Notes: generated from the letters alone by a model not told the origin. DNA of 64,000 bases from Lasioglossum baleicum (GCF_051020765.1 NC_134929.1:21032135-21096134); one strand, 5' to 3'; positions 32,070-46,036 are shown, counted from the stretch's first letter. Program-made: numbers and translations.

Positions 32070-34901
32070 TAGTTTCCGATATAGAACGGTTGTAATCGCA
32101 GGAAATCGGTGAGGTTAAATTAACTTAATGCTAACCACACATACCCATAATTGATAAATCAAACAGCACTCCAGCATGGGTTTGAAAAGATAGCGCAAAA
32201 CTTATGTAACGTTAGTATACATAGATAAAGTGTGTTGCACCGTAAGTACAATATAACAGTTGAAACGATAAAACGCCGATTTGCGTTTGCATAAACTATG
32301 CCAGTTTTTTTTTCACTGTACCGGATACGCGTGCAGACGGAAAGACACTTCAAGGAGAATGATTTTTGCTCGGAACATATGCATTACATTTTACATTACC
32401 AAAACAATTGTTTAGTTCCATTACGTACAAATTGATATCTGTTTAGAACTTTTACAATGTCAATCGTTTTAAATGCTAGTAATAAACTAGCGAACTCGTA
32501 CCAAGAAAAATGACTCCTTTATTAAACAGTCTTGTACATTTCATGAACATAGTGACATTGGCGGCTGATTCTGCTCGTGCTGATCTTAGAACGCGAATTA
32601 CAGTATACTATTAAATGAGCGACAATTTTGATTGCTCAAGGTCGTCGATTATTTTCTTTAATGTTCCCATCGTTGATTTCGTATTAGAATAAATTTTCAT
32701 GGGACTATTTATGTACTATTAGAAGACAGAGGTTAAACAGAATTTCTTCTCTGAAGGTATTCGCTGCGTGAAATCTCGAATTAAATGTTCTATAAATGCG
32801 TAATCTCTGCAGTCTATTTGTCATTGTGTTATTCGCGAAATGGATAGAGCATTCTGACACCTGTCAGTCTCCTTGTTTTCCACACGGAAAACTCAGGGAA
32901 ACACGCGTGGCTTGATTGGGAACCGCGTTTCTCGTGAATATCTAAGTATACATATATCCGCAAGGAAAACCTCGGAGTAGACAAACGTTTCTTGGTGCAT
33001 CTTAGTCGATAGTAATAAACGATAAGGAGTAGATTGCAACACGGCAAAAGTCTCGATAAAATCATCAATAACAAAAGACAACTTCGTATAGAAATGTTTA
33101 ACATTCTCCTCTAAGCCCTCTTAATTAAAAAAAAGATCAATCGTTGCTGAAGTACCAAGACTTTTGTGATGATAGTGTCAACGACAACCGCATTATACGA
33201 TAGTACATAATAAATATATAATAAAGAACAATGACTAAACAAATATAGGCTTACAATTAGATCATTTTTGGCTTGTTCCAAAGGTTGTTCTACTTCAATT
33301 GATTCTCGACGTGAGTTTAGGCGTTATCGTCTAAAGAAATTCAATTGGTATAACAAACTCTAATTTCTCTATCCGGCGGTGATCTGAGTTTTTTGAGTGG
33401 AGGACGTCTCCGACGATGTTCGTAGTCTTAGATAACGCGCACTCATGGCCAGACGAGCCTGGCTACTTTACTCTTTGAACTTAACACGTTCGCTACCGTC
33501 ATTCCTGTCAAATGTTTTATTAATCACAGTTTGCACATCATTTACGGAATATGGAAACAATTTCATAGAAGTCAGAAAGTCTCTGATATTATGCAAATGT
33601 AAAGTGTATAAAATTAGACTGTCCCTGAGCAAATTGTGTGACGGTGGTAACGAATGTGTCAACGTTCATGTTCAACTGGTTTCGTTCTACGGCGCACGGA
33701 ACCGAATACAAAAATACATCCGTTGACCGCTTTGATTCGCGAAGAGACGTGTACTCTGCCGTGTCAATCAGTGAAATCAGTCGCTTCGCACGCAACAGCT
33801 TAACAATTGTTAATCACGACGCGCTTGCTGGAACCGTTTCATCTTTCGAGAACTTTCGACAACTTCGTCACGGGACCCAAGAACTTCCGGTTGCCGAAAG
33901 TTTGCCCTCCCGCTCGCTCAGCGACCATTACGCGTCGCCTTCGTCAATTACGATTTTCGCGCCTTCATTTTCAGCGCCATTGTCCGTCTCGATTAAAGTT
34001 CAAGGACTGAGCCGCGGGATGGACCAATGAGAGTACGATCGCGTGACAAATTGAACATCATTAATGTTTGCATCAAGCCTATCCTTATCCCGAGCGATTC
34101 ACTCCGTTACGATAATCAACCGGAAGTCCTTGGAAACTGATACTCGGATCGGATCATAAATGACGAATTAGATCAACCGAGGATACGAATAAGAAAAATT
34201 CAGACCATGAAAATTGTCAGACATCTCAACATACAAGGACTAGTAACACGTAGAGAACTAGGAATTACTACGATTAGCACCCTTTGTCGCGTTCAGCACA
34301 TAGATCGATCTCAGAAGCCGCAGATCTCATATTCTTCCGAACGAAATTACGCAACCAACAAAGTTAAAAACTCGTTCGACGACGCGTCTAATAGAAGACA
34401 GGCTAAATTATATACATATCGCTCACGAAGAGGAGCTTACAAAAGAAAAATCATTTCAACATCCGGCGTTCTCCGCGCGGCTACTACCGATGCACCTTAA
34501 TCTTACGTCTACAAAAATAAAGTCACCTGTCCCGGAAGTACAGGACATCTTGCGCAACGTATCAATCTTCGTACAAACTTTGTCAGCGTGTTCCATGGAT
34601 ACTTGTAAAAGAAAATTCTAGAAACGTGCAAGACGATATGATTATAGACGTCGTCAGGATACAGACAGATTCTTATCTTATGTCTAACGGTACGATTACG
34701 CCAACAAAGTCCATAGAAAAAATCTACCGTTTCGGGTGGGCTGACTGTATGGACTATCGGGAGATCTTACTGGTAATAAATACAGGATAATAGTCGCGAG
34801 AGCACGTGAACCCGCGGCAAGGTGCGTTACAGCTCTGTCTTGTGTTTGCGCACCTCGTCCTGACGGGTGTGTACCGTTGGATGTTGAAATTGCTTCGTAT
34901 A
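32070..34901. other. Spacer between ABHD3 region and the secreted LRR gene
   Basis: AT-rich to about 33.4 kb, then GC-richer. A right-end copy of the recurrent MITE terminus (TAATCTCTGCAGTCTA) lies at 32801-32816. Frames at 33638-34030 and 34207-34500 show no motif. The 3' UTR of the minus-strand LRR gene should lie in the last few hundred bases, but no clear AATAAA was located on that strand. Confidence 0.4.
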
Positions 34902-36987
34902 TCATGAGCTATGACCGCAGTTCGACTCGCGGACGTATTTCGCCCAGGTGCGAGTGGGAGTCATGTCTCCCTTACGAAGTCTGCGTTGATCACTGCTTGT
35001 CAGCAGATTGCGATAGGTCTCCTCGTCGTAGGTACAAGTTAGGCTCTTCCTCAGCTTCGCGGCTCCAGTCTCGAAGCTGGCCGGTTGACTGCCTACCAGC
35101 ACGTGCAAATCATTCTTCACCTGCACGGCCCAGTCCCACATGTCCACAACGGAGCAGTTGCACACTAGAGGGTTACCCAGTAGGTTCAACGACAGAAGGC
35201 GGGGGTTGCGCTTGAGGGCCTTCGGGTTGATGGTGTTGAGATTATTGTTGCTGAGATCCAAGTGCTCCAATCCGCGCAACTGCGTCAGACAAGCGAGATT
35301 CTGGGCCCCGGAGATGTTATTCCCGGAGAGATTCAACTGGGTGATGTTCTTCGTGTTGTGGAACAGGTTCTCGTTCAAGTGCACCAGGTTGCAATTGCTG
35401 AGATCGAGGATCTCCACTTTGGACAACTGGTTGGACAGAAGAGAGCCATCCTCAGGAACTTCTAGAGGGTTCCCGCTAAGTTTTAGCTCGACTATGTCCG
35501 TCATCTCGCGATCACCGAACACCTTGGGGTCCAGAGGGTTCTTGAGGTCGCAGTTGTGCAGCTCGAGCCTCTCTAAACGCGTCAGATTAGCGAACAAGCC
35601 CTCTTCCAAGGTGTGCAGCTTATTACCGGAGAGTATGAGCTTCTTGAGCGAGGTCATGTGAGCGAAGGTGTTGTTGCCGACGTAGCCGAGGTCGCAGTAG
35701 GACATGTCCAGGTATTCTAGAGATTCTAAGGGATTCAGGAGGCCGACGAACGCGTCCGAGAGGGGATTATGAGAGATGTCCAGTTCTTCCAGGTTCTCGA
35801 ACACATGGAACGCGTTCGGCAGACGTTTTAGACTGCAGTTGCTCAAGGAGAGCTTGTGGAGCTTCGGCAAGTGGCGCAGGACAACGGTTAAGTCAGCCGC
35901 GAACATGGGGTTGCCGCTTAGAGTCAGCACGCGGAGCTTGCTGGCGTTTCTGAATGCTTCTTCGGATAAACGGTCCTGCAGATTGCAGTTCGACAGGTCC
36001 AGCGACTGGAGACTGTGAAGATTGTGGCCCAGAGTGTTCCCCACGTCCAAGTGACCCAACTCGTTATCAGCGAGAATCAACTGGCGAAGATAGAGGTTCA
36101 TAGCGAAAGCGTCACCAGGCAAGTTAATGATCCCGGTCTTTCGGATGTCCAGGTGCTCCAATCTGATCAATGGAGCTAGGACACTGGTCCAGCTCAAAGT
36201 GCGCAGATCATTGTCTCCCATCTCGAGCTCGCGAAGATTCTCCAGGTGAGTGAACGCATCCGGTGACAGGTGCGTCAAATTACAGGAATTCAGTTTCAGA
36301 TACTCCAAATTGGTAAGATGATCGAACGGGCCTGGTTCTATGCTGCCGAGTGGATTCTGGGAGAGATCCAGCTTGTTCAGGTTGGTCGTGTTGTGGAAGA
36401 ACTGTGTATTCAAGTGGCGAATACCGCAGGAGTTCAAGTCGAGGTACAGCAGGGTGCGGCAGTTCAAAAAGTAACCGTTCACTTCAGCCAGAGGGTTGTT
36501 CTGGAGCTCCAACGTAATGAGGCCTGGACTATCGCTGTTGGAGGATTGAATTAGTATAATTTAGATGCAACGAGAGATGGAAGGTCTTGTTTCTGGAGGA
36601 CGTAACTCACCTGAACGCTTCGGGGTCTACGTGAGAGATCGCGTTCCAAGAGAAGTCAGCCTCCAGCAGGTACGTCAACCCAGCGAAGGATTCGTGTTTC
36701 AGCTCTGTCAATCGATTATGCGCCATTTGGAGACGCCTGATCTTGATAGAATCCGGGAATGGTCCGACGTGCGCGATGTTGTTCCCGTTCATATCGAGGA
36801 CGTAGACGTTAGGGCTGAGCTCGTCGTAGGGGATGCTTGTCAAATTGCTTTCGGAGCAGTCGGTCACCCAATTGACACGGAAATAGTGACAGTGACAGTC
36901 CACCGGGCATTCTTGCTCCACCAGCTCGCCGTTATAGGCCAATGTCGACGCCAGCAACCCGGCTACCAGCAACAGCAGCCCCGACAT
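34902..36987 (-). CDS. Secreted leucine-rich-repeat protein
   Basis: Two coding exons (36987-36611 and 36534-34902) join in phase to give 669 residues. A signal peptide at 1 to about 17 (MSGLLLLVAGLLASTLA) is followed by an LRR N-cap with cysteines 27, 31, 33 and 44. About 20 consecutive leucine-rich repeats of 23-25 residues follow, many with the asparagine-rich LxLSxCxLxxL or LxLSGNPL pattern. An LRR C-cap begins NPLVCNC at about 580, with cysteines 584, 586, 626 and 665. There is no transmembrane helix or obvious GPI signal at the C-terminus (..NCGHSS), so it should be secreted. The overall plan resembles acid-labile-subunit or chaoptin-like LRR proteins, but I cannot name an orthologue. 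A splice acceptor 17 bp upstream of the ATG (coding exon begins at 37004) shows that a non-coding first exon lies further right. Confidence 0.9.
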
Positions 36988-37004
36988 CTTGGCGAACGCG
37001 ATAT

Positions 37005-39386
37005 CTGGAAAATGGATTGTTTAATGAAATCAGCTAGGATTTTGCATAAAGATCTACAGACTATTTATTACACGTTCTTGTTAAATGCTAATCGAGACAG
37101 TGCTGTATTTATCTTGATGGGCGCATTCACGGAGAGCGGCCTCCTCAAGTCCAGTTTCTCCACTCGAAGCAAATATGGAGAACAATACCGTCGCAGAATG
37201 CAGACGTGCATTCGGTTGCGGATTAACTGCACCAGCCGGTGCACCACGTGCCCCATAGAAATTACGGGCGGACAGAGTGTATGCAAAGAGAAAGAGGGGA
37301 AAAATACCGCGGTTTACGTCGGGCCATAGTGGCGGCGACGACGCTGCTCATTGTAGTGCATTGCCAACAAGATAACCGGCGAGTACTAATGGCTCGAAGC
37401 AAGTGGAGCAATTGTCAGTTAGGAACGGAGTTCGCAATTGACGGTCGGTAATTCCGTGCAACAATGCACGGCGCCACAGGTCGTTGAGCCAGGATCTTCA
37501 ATCGTTTCCGTAAAGCACCCTTTTAACGCTGGCCGTCTGCCTCTCTCGGCACACAATGGCAACGAAACAGGAATTTTAAAAAGTTCCTACCCGCGTTCAT
37601 CGAATTACTATGATTATTCAATTTGCCCGGAAACCTCGTCTCGGCGAAACGGAAATCTCGCGACGATTGCGACGCGACGACCCGACAAACAACCGATCGA
37701 TAAGAAAATTACGTCTTTTCAAATGAAACGCGAGTCGGTTCGGTCCGGTGATTCGAATAGACGCGGTCTGGATTCGAATTAAATGGTAAAAACGTTACGC
37801 AGGACGAATTATTCGCGCGTTCACTCTGCCGATACACTGCCACCCACAACCCCGCTATTACGATCGGTCCGGCGATCAAACACACGCGGCTAATGGAAGT
37901 AATTTGTACGCATTAAATTCCGAGCGTAATCATCCTCATTAGATGGGGGAATAACGGCGGAGGAGGTTTTCGCGCTCGTCAATGGCCGCCGAAGAAACCT
38001 GCCGACACACAGTGGTCCGGAACGTATTTCAAACGCGAACAAATTTGAAAGAAATTTTTTGGAACATCGATTTCTTCTTTTTTGCATCCCAACATATTTG
38101 TGTACACATGTTATTTCTCTCAATGCGTTACCTTGCTCGAATTTCTCGTACCCCGCGTATCGTAATCGTAACAATTTACTGCGAAGGTAACTACATACGT
38201 TCGTTATCGCAATAACGGTTCAACGAAAACGCGTAACTTCAGCGATTGAAACTAGTACAGATCGTTAACTCGCGACCTAAATGCGAAATTTTTAACGATT
38301 CTACAAGAGTTACGTTTTTCCCATTTATGTAACGCGACTTCACTCGTGCCGCCGTCAGATAAATGGCTCATTGAATATCTGTTGAACGATTATACAGAAA
38401 AAGAGAATTACTTAACATACAAAATAAAAATTGTTTTCATTAAGACAGAGAGAGAGAGAGTAAAACAAATTATTGAACGAGAAAGAATAGCTAAAAAATC
38501 GTACAACGAAGCAGAATGATAGGTTGCACATACATGTAGACAATGAATAACAATTTCAATCACGACAGAAGCATGATTCAAACCACAGTGCGTCTCTGGC
38601 TAGCAGTCAACTTCGCGAAGCTCAACGGAAGGCTTTCCGCCAGAATGCTATGCTTTGAACGCTTCGCTGGCCCTTCAGCTGGACGGGTATAGTTCGCTTT
38701 CAGCCTGGACTATAGCTATCCACCCTAAAAGTGGATAGTTATACCCAACCAGGGGTGCTTCCCCCCTTCTCGATTCATGCTTGTATTTCTCGCTGTCGCC
38801 CCGCCTTTGGCGCCACAAATCTTCGGTTTTTGAATTCGTCCCCTAAACGCGAAAAGGCGGCGATGCGTGCGAGGATCAATTCCATTCAGACTTTTGGCAA
38901 ACAACGTATCCTCTATGTATATCGCGCCGACACCCGCGCCTACTGATCCCAAACATCATCGGAGCTGCTCCCGACCTGAATTCACGGTCAAAGGAACATG
39001 GATTATCCTGTATTTTTCTAGGGTTTCTCATCCGTCGGAATCAATAGAGCTTGTCGAATTGTTCGGAATATTAAAAATGATGCTGCAGCTCATAAGCTAT
39101 TCACAGGTACAGAGTCTAATCTCCTCGCATGGCGCACGTGCGGACGCGCGGTTATGTAAACGGCGGTATGGTGCGTTTATAGATATGTATGCAACTCGAC
39201 GTTGGTAATTTCTATTGTTTTCGACGGGATGAACGTCGAGGCTCTTTCGCTGATGCGGAGTACGACGTTCGATGAGAGCCGCGAAATTTGAAACTGTGTA
39301 GTAATGTTTTTGGATAGGGTAGTATGAAGTTGTTGGGTAATAACGGCCGGAAACCGTTCAAAGTTCGCGAACGTGGCTGCCGGTTT
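37005..39386. other. Upstream flank or 5' UTR intron of the secreted LRR gene
   Basis: No coding exon is supported. TGCATAAAGATCTACAGACTA at 37043-37063 is a right end of the recurrent MITE family, 40 bp from the LRR gene's first coding exon. A short stem (CTATCCAC / GTGGATAG) sits near 38715-38740. The upstream non-coding exon implied by the acceptor at 37004 is probably here or further right. Confidence 0.4.
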
Positions 39387-39556
39387 TCGACTGCGGATCT
39401 TTATGCGAATTGTTCTGGATCGCGATTGTGGGCAGCGGCAGTAAAATAAAAATTAATTTCATCCCTTAAACACAACGTCTCGACATTCTGAAATTTGTCT
39501 AATCTTTTATTGTTTTATATTTCTTCATAAATGCATAAATTCCGGAAATTGTTCTA
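39387..39556. mobile_element. TAGACTGCGG-family MITE
   Basis: The left terminus TCGACTGCGGATCTTTATGC and a degraded right terminus (TGCATAAATTCCGG followed by TTCTA) bound 170 bp without coding potential. Confidence 0.55.
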
Positions 39557-39949
39557 CCAGTACTTCGCTGTGATTTATTCCCGGTTATTTATAAACGATC
39601 GTGTGCTTGCATATAACATACAAAGAGAAACGATGACTCAGGGGGATTCCGCGAAAAGACTATTCGGACGAAGCCTATCGTTCTAGAAACGTGACGACTT
39701 TATCCAATCGCCGGAAGCCAATTCATCATTGTGCCAGTACAGTCATACACCGTCTTTAATGAATCCTCCGACAACTGAATTGCTATAGTTAGTTTCAATT
39801 ACCAGCGACGAAAGATCAATTGATAAACATTTTCCGAAAAAATTCTGCTAGTCCGAGAACAAAGTCTGGGGAAGCCTTTGAACAGAATTATTGAATAGAT
39901 GCACTCGTGTTTAACAACAAAAATAAATTGAAGCTTTTATATTATACTA

Positions 39950-40100
39950 GCAGCCCGCGGCAAAAGAAAAAAAATAGCGTAAAAACCTTCTCTATGAAAA
40001 AATACATATATGTGCCAAGTTTCATGTTGATCGGTTAAACAGTTTCGAAGTCTATTAATCATATATATACAAACATCCATTTTTATATATGATGAAAGAA
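39950..40100. mobile_element. Probable retroelement 3' fragment or related dispersed repeat
   Basis: The segment contains CCAAGTTTCATGTTGATCGG, then TTAAACAGTTTCGAAGTC and TATATATACAAACATCC. This phrase order (CAAATTTCAT, ATCGGT, AGTTT, ACAxACATxC) recurs at the 3' ends of many insect dispersed repeats, often RTE-like. Class is uncertain and no coding region is attached. Confidence 0.45.
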
Positions 40101-40113
40101 GTAGAAGATATTA

Positions 40114-40303
40114 TTAGGTTGTCCTAAAAGTTTCTTTCACTACGTGCACATTCCATATTGTTAGATAACATCAGCATACACAAACAATCTTCTGTTCGTT
40201 AATGTTTTCTTTCTTAACCATGCCATTGGTTTTCTTAAAAACTACACTGAATTTGCACTGAGCACATTAATGGAGAACGAAACGAACTTTTGTGACAACG
40301 TAA
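40114..40303. mobile_element. mariner-type MITE, 190 bp, degraded
   Basis: The left end TTAGGTTGTCCTAAAAGTTT and a right end that reverse-complements to TTACGTTGTCACAAAAGTTC are inverted, with TA outside both ends. The interior is AT-rich and non-coding. Confidence 0.7.
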
Positions 40304-40395
40304 TATTTACATTTTAGTAACTTTGCTGTCGGTGTTGGGTAGTCGCACTGTCGAAACGTTTATAATTCTTCTTGTGAAAGAATATGACCAAGATA

Positions 40396-40480
40396 CAGTG
40401 GAACCTCGATTGTCCTAACTAAAGAAGGAAACGTTCGAATATTAGAACAGTTATACATAATGCTAGATTCTATATGCTTG
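40396..40480. mobile_element. pogo/Tigger-like terminal fragment
   Basis: TA followed by CAGTGGAACCTCGATTGTCC is the classic pogo-group terminus. The following GAATATTAGAACAG segment is shared with the more complete copy at 47101. No right terminus was found, so it is truncated. Confidence 0.6.
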
Positions 40481-43400
40481 TTAAATTGTAGAATAAATAG
40501 TGTTGCCTATGGAGAATCTCTTAGATTACAGACATATTTTCAGCTGTCAAATGATTGAGCCGATTGTCATGTATTTCCGCGACCGCTCGCAACGACCGGG
40601 ATTGCGAAAAAAAACAGATTACGTACCGGAAAGGTGTATCCTTCCTTCCGTAGTAGCGAGGTTAAACAGCGGACGATCGTGGCACTGGTCAAAGATAGAT
40701 TGAACTGTGGGTTTACTGGGACCCGGTTAAATTAAACCGTGTTTGCCTGACCGAGGTCAGGGTAAAGCCTACTGACGCGCACTTTCGTTCTTTCTGCGTC
40801 GCATTCGCCTCGCGACGCGACGAGCGTCTTCAACGGGGTGTTATATTTACCTCCCTCCTTTCCGTCTCGCACACAGTCACGCTCGCACGGTGTTTTTGAC
40901 CCCCATACGATTCATACAGCCTTCATTCAATAAAACAAGCCGCTCGACCACGGCACAATCTCTTACAGAGTACCCTAACCTCCTTTGCTTATCAAAAACT
41001 GTCAACTATTCGTTAAAATTGATTTCTCTTACAAGAAAAACAAGCAGCAAATTTTTTATCCGTGAATTCTAACAGTTTTTCGAACACTGTTCGGTCTAAG
41101 GTATAAATTCTTGTCAATACGCAATTAAATTGCAAAAGAGATAAAATTACGCGATCTTGCGAATGTTCACATACCGGGAACGCATGCGCTTTGGAACTAA
41201 CCCTTCTGAAACGCGGGTTGCTTTTGTTTAATTCGCGCCTATCGACGGATTACTTAACAATTCAAATCTGAACTCCGCTTATCTCCGCCACGTCACGTGA
41301 CCACGAACTAGCCGATTATCTCATGTATTACGCAAATTCGAGAACAATAGGCCGCCGGTGTCGGAAGATAGCCCGGAATAATTAACAATGCCTCGCGATT
41401 TCCCCACACAGCGAAGCGCGCGGCGCACTCGATAACGTAGCGTGAAATCAATGAATCGATTCGCCGTGTTTGTTTTGCTGTCAGTGTAAACACATTTCGT
41501 CACGTGTGCGTACACGTATAAGTACGCACGTCGAAATAGGATTGTTCTTCACTTAATTATATTGTATATTTACCTTGACACCGGTAACCTATGATGCTTC
41601 TATTTTCGGTTCGCTGCACAAGGCGATTATTTTCTTGCAGAAATCACAGAATTTTATCATCGAGCGTCGAAGAGATAACGATCAACGGTGAATGCGACGT
41701 TCAGACACTGGTGACACAACACTCGCGCGCATGCGTTTTATCAATTTCATCGAACGCCAGTTTCGGCAATAATGGTCTTGAGGTCGACGAAGCCAGAACA
41801 TGCAGATTATTTTGATCTCCCGTGTTCTTTTTTTTTCTTCTGCGTGTCAATCACTGTCGCGAGCACTGTCTGTCACTGGATAACACGTATTCACGAATCC
41901 CGGACAGCAATGAGACTATGAGACACGCGTATTTTCTCCCCGCGTTTATACGAACTGCACACATATCAGTGCACGCGTGTGCGTACACAAGGTGCACAAC
42001 TTAGGTAAGGACCGGTCCGAGAGATGGGGCGACCAATTCCGTCGTGCGACGCGTAATTAACGAATTAAATGCTCCTCGAACGTTGCCGCATCTATTACAC
42101 AGAATTCTTTAAACAATTCGCAACGTTATTCTCCGATGTCTACGAATAAATCAATTTAGAAGGTTTTAACTATTTGAGGACGAATATCGACGTATTAACT
42201 CGTCTTCCTGAAGGTGCAACACAGTTTAATTAAATATATAGATGTACATTACATATGATCATATTGTTCCTGTTTGTTTATTAGTTAAGAATTTTATATC
42301 AAATCTAATTCTTAAATGATTATATTTGTTGATACTCATCTGTACTATTCTGTACCTGGTTGTTCGTAAGAACAGTTTTGTTTATAAGAGGACGTTGAAT
42401 TAAATGAAATAAATAAAAATGGAGTAAAAATATCGCAGTATGAATGTTATTGAACTGTACGTAGTCGATAAAGTAGAAAATCAGAATTAATGGAAAACTA
42501 GTATGAATTGAACTTAACATTGACAGCCATCATTATGACAACAGTATATGTATTATGGAAATTCTGATTGTTCGGAGTTCGGAGTATTTTGACGACACTA
42601 AGGGCAACAGTGTTGGATTTTGGCACCCGGTTGATTCCAACCTAAAAATCCGAGGTTTCGCAGCGGGTCTGGTATGGTAATTATGTTAATGCGTTATTTT
42701 TGCGCGAATCAGCATAATACAGCGGACGTGTATGCATAGTGGATGCCTATGGAGGACAATGGGAAATCGATAGGGCTTGGATATGGTACGTGTCACTCGT
42801 GCGTCTGAAACCGTTTGTTCACGTAGTCAATGCATGATTGAGTGATGAGAGCAGTATGTCGAATTCTGAAGAATTGCATTCGGCAGAATTGGAAGCGGAG
42901 GTCAGGCATTACGCCAGCATTGCGAAATGTCGGGAATAGGGATCTCATGATCTTGACTAGGAACAACGACCTGCCAACCCCACTCGTATCTCTCGCAGAA
43001 AGAGAGAGAGAGAGAGACGGAGAGAGGGAGAGTGAAGGGAAGGGAGAGAGAGAGAGAGAGAGAGGAGAACGTGCGTGCATCGATTAACTTTGCAATTGAC
43101 ATTAGGTTCCCCGATAACGTGGCTTTGAATTATCGCCAGAGATTAATTTCCCACTTTAGATGAGGACAGCTTAACTGAACCTTTTTTCGAGCACCATAGC
43201 TCCGATGGGATTGTCAATGGCGTGCGATGCAATTTTGCAGTTCTGCGAAACCGGAAGTCCCCGTAGTTCCGGTTCACGAATACATACACGAGAAACGAGT
43301 AAAATTTTATTGTAATCCCAATTATATGGATATGAGCGTATAAAATATTTTTGAAATGTTTTTAATCGCTAATGCATATATTGCAGTTATTTCATCGAAC

Positions 43401-45394
43401 TTCGGTCACGACTGAAACGGTCCGGTTAATGTTAAAAATATTTGACTGTGATATAACACTAGAATTGATCGATGCGCATATTTAACAACGTGTTATGCAC
43501 GCTATACGAGGCTTTCTACGCACATAAATTTTATTTCCGTCTAATGTCATGCTGTTTATTCATGACGGAGTGATGTGGTTATCAATGTTTTAAGGTCGTG
43601 CCATTGACTTTGATATATTTGGTTGATGTGAACATTAAAAATTCCCTTGCATTAATATTTCCAATATAGATAATGGACTCGGGTCGGTACAGTGAAAATC
43701 TATGAATATATTATACTGCAATATTCGATACCCCATAAATTAATATATTCTATATCAACGAATACGATTATTTCCTGTATCATTTCTCTGATGGTGCAAT
43801 TACTCGGTCTTTTGGAGTTATTCATTTAACGAGAATATACGATAGAAAATTATTACGAGGTACCCATCCTTTGCAACATTTATTTGAACGTGATTGAAAC
43901 CTTGAAACATTTGCGACCGTGGCAGAAAGATGAGCGATACCTTTATCGACGTTCGATCAAATTACATGGTTAATTTATCCGCCGGCAGATGGCGCCGATG
44001 TCCCATTTGCATCAGATAACACAACATTTCCCCCTCCCGATAATAAAAAGGAGTGTTATTATCTTTTCCAACCTTAATACACTCGCAAAAAAGGGCGACC
44101 GGGCATTATCATTAGCGTCGTAATACGCGGGTTATTCGAAACGAATAAATTATTCTCCATTATTTTTGCTTCGCGGGCCACGGGGTGTATAGTGTATATC
44201 CGTTGTCTCTCTGCGGTTAATTAGCAAAACGTATGATTTCGCATTATCGTATCATCAGCGGACGAAATGGAGGCAAATGTACACACGTGTCCTTCCAATG
44301 GTATATTTCCGCGATCCTGGTGAATTAAAGCGATAGGCATTATCACGTGAACCTATCAAATTTAATTAAGCCCGGTCACGTTAACGGTTTCATTTGTAAG
44401 AATGGCGCGCAGGGCGCAATTATTCTCTCCGGTTATGGATTTATAGCGGAATTACAGTCATAAGTCTCGTGTATTTTTTGGCGCTTATACTACCCTGGAA
44501 TTATGTGAGAATGACTTTGGCGTGCGGCCAACGTTCCGCAGAATGTGCGGAGACAACATGTACGGAGCAACGAACTTTCGGAAGCGTGACTTTGGCGAAC
44601 ATTCTTTTTCTTTCAACGCGGGAAATTTCTTGCGACAGAGATTTCGCCTCGTGGTTTTCCCCCGTGATTCTTATTTCCTCCCATCATTTTTATCCTCCGC
44701 ACATTTTCCATTGTATTCTCGCCGATCTCACGATTTATTATACCAAAATTACCGTTCCGAAGAATTACGTTTAGCATATTAACATAAGCGTTAATGTGAG
44801 ACACGTAAACGCTGCTCTCTCGACACAAACTTCCGCTATGACCGTAAAACTCTTCACACGTAGCAGGAAGGTGTGAACAGCCTAAAGTGTTTCTAGAATC
44901 CCCAAACATTCCTGGGGCTACGCGTAGACGTGAAAGAATCTGATTTTACAAGATTAACCTCAAAATCGTCGTGCGGTGGAGCATTAACAAAATACATTCG
45001 GTCTCTCAGAATGATCAAATCAGTTTTCCTAGATCGAGAATGCACAATTTACCGTGTACCAGTACATTTACCAATGTACCGTGATCTAAATGTGACTGAT
45101 ATGCCTAACTCATTTGTCTTGAAGCGATTAGAACTTCATTGACGTTCATAATTTTTTACAAGAAGAACAAACTTAATTTATTGAATGTCTATATGTATTT
45201 ACCAATGACTACATATCGACAACAACAAAATAGAATTTTATTGTAAGGGAATTAATAACATACACATTTAGTCAATTGATGTGATTATGACAAACACGAG
45301 CAGGTAAACCATAAAACAGTACAATAATAAAAAAAGTGATGATCGTCGATATCTCATTTTCGTCTGATTAATTTTATTACAGGAAAAGAAGAGC
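40481..45394. other. Long non-coding stretch
   Basis: No supportable exon. Local AT-rich blocks alternate with GC-richer ones. A GA microsatellite occupies 43000-43066. The segment 43.9-44.5 kb is rich in TAATTA and GATAA-type words and looks like unique DNA rather than repeat, but I cannot show conservation. Confidence 0.35.
43000..43066. repeat. (AG)n imperfect microsatellite
   Basis: About 67 bp of AG units with a few interruptions. It produces overlapping artefactual frames on both strands. Confidence 0.9.
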
Positions 45395-45424
45395 TCCTGT
45401 TTCTTTATGCAAAATGTTTATTTT

Positions 45425-45447
45425 GCATAAATAAGATCCGCCGTCTA
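45425..45447. mobile_element. TAGACTGCGG-family MITE right end
   Basis: GCATAAATAAGATCCGCCGT followed by CTA is the inverted terminus. The AT-rich DNA to its left probably belongs to the element, but its left end was not found. Confidence 0.5.
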
Positions 45448-45935
45448 AGACACGAAGCTCAAGCTGGTTTGTTGGAGAAAAAAGAGTGGACATGTTCGAT
45501 CGCTGATGATTCTGATCGACAGAACGCAGCGATGCAATTAATCACATAGTCAGCTGGCGTAGTTTGAAGGACCGGTCCCGAGACATTCGCCACAACACAA
45601 ATCTCCCATGAATCAAGGAAGTCTTCCGGTGCCCGGCAGGGGTGCGGAGGCGTGCATGTACGTATGTATGTGTTCGAAGGTAGTTCCAGGGGATGCACTA
45701 TTGTCACCGAGTGCATACACTGCGGGGGCGCACATGCACGGAGATTTAATCTCGGGGCTAACTTTGTTGGTAGTAATTTTCGGGCGAGTAAGAATAATCT
45801 CTAGTTCACGCGTGGCTTGGAGCTTTCGCCAGGCGGAGTTTAGGGCGCTGCCTCTCTCGGCTGCAGGTTAGGGTTGCAGCCGCCGTGCCTCGCCGCGCCG
45901 AGAGAGAAGAGGAGCCAGCCATGGTGGGTTTGGGG

Positions 45936-46036
45936 TTAGCTGGATGGTGGTGGTGGTGGCGGCGCGGCGTCGTCGGGCATCGATGGTGGTGGTGGTTGAC
46001 GACGATGGTGGTGGGGTTGCATATAGCGGGGATGGT
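45936..46036. repeat. (GGT)n/(GAT)n-rich low-complexity tract
   Basis: Imperfect GGTGGTGGT and GATGGTGGT units over about 100 bp. Frames through it read as poly-tryptophan/glycine or histidine-rich and are unlikely to be genes. Confidence 0.8.

Noticed and set aside
35140..36554. Several plus-strand frames of 80-173 codons opposite the secreted LRR gene
   Set aside because: They are antisense shadows of the leucine-rich repeat coding sequence.
38690..38760. Short hairpin (CTATCCAC / GTGGATAG) considered as a structured RNA
   Set aside because: The stem is only 8 bp with no further support, so it is too easily explained by chance.
42793..43102. Overlapping serine/leucine-rich and glutamate/arginine-rich frames
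   Set aside because: They are the two strands of a GA microsatellite.
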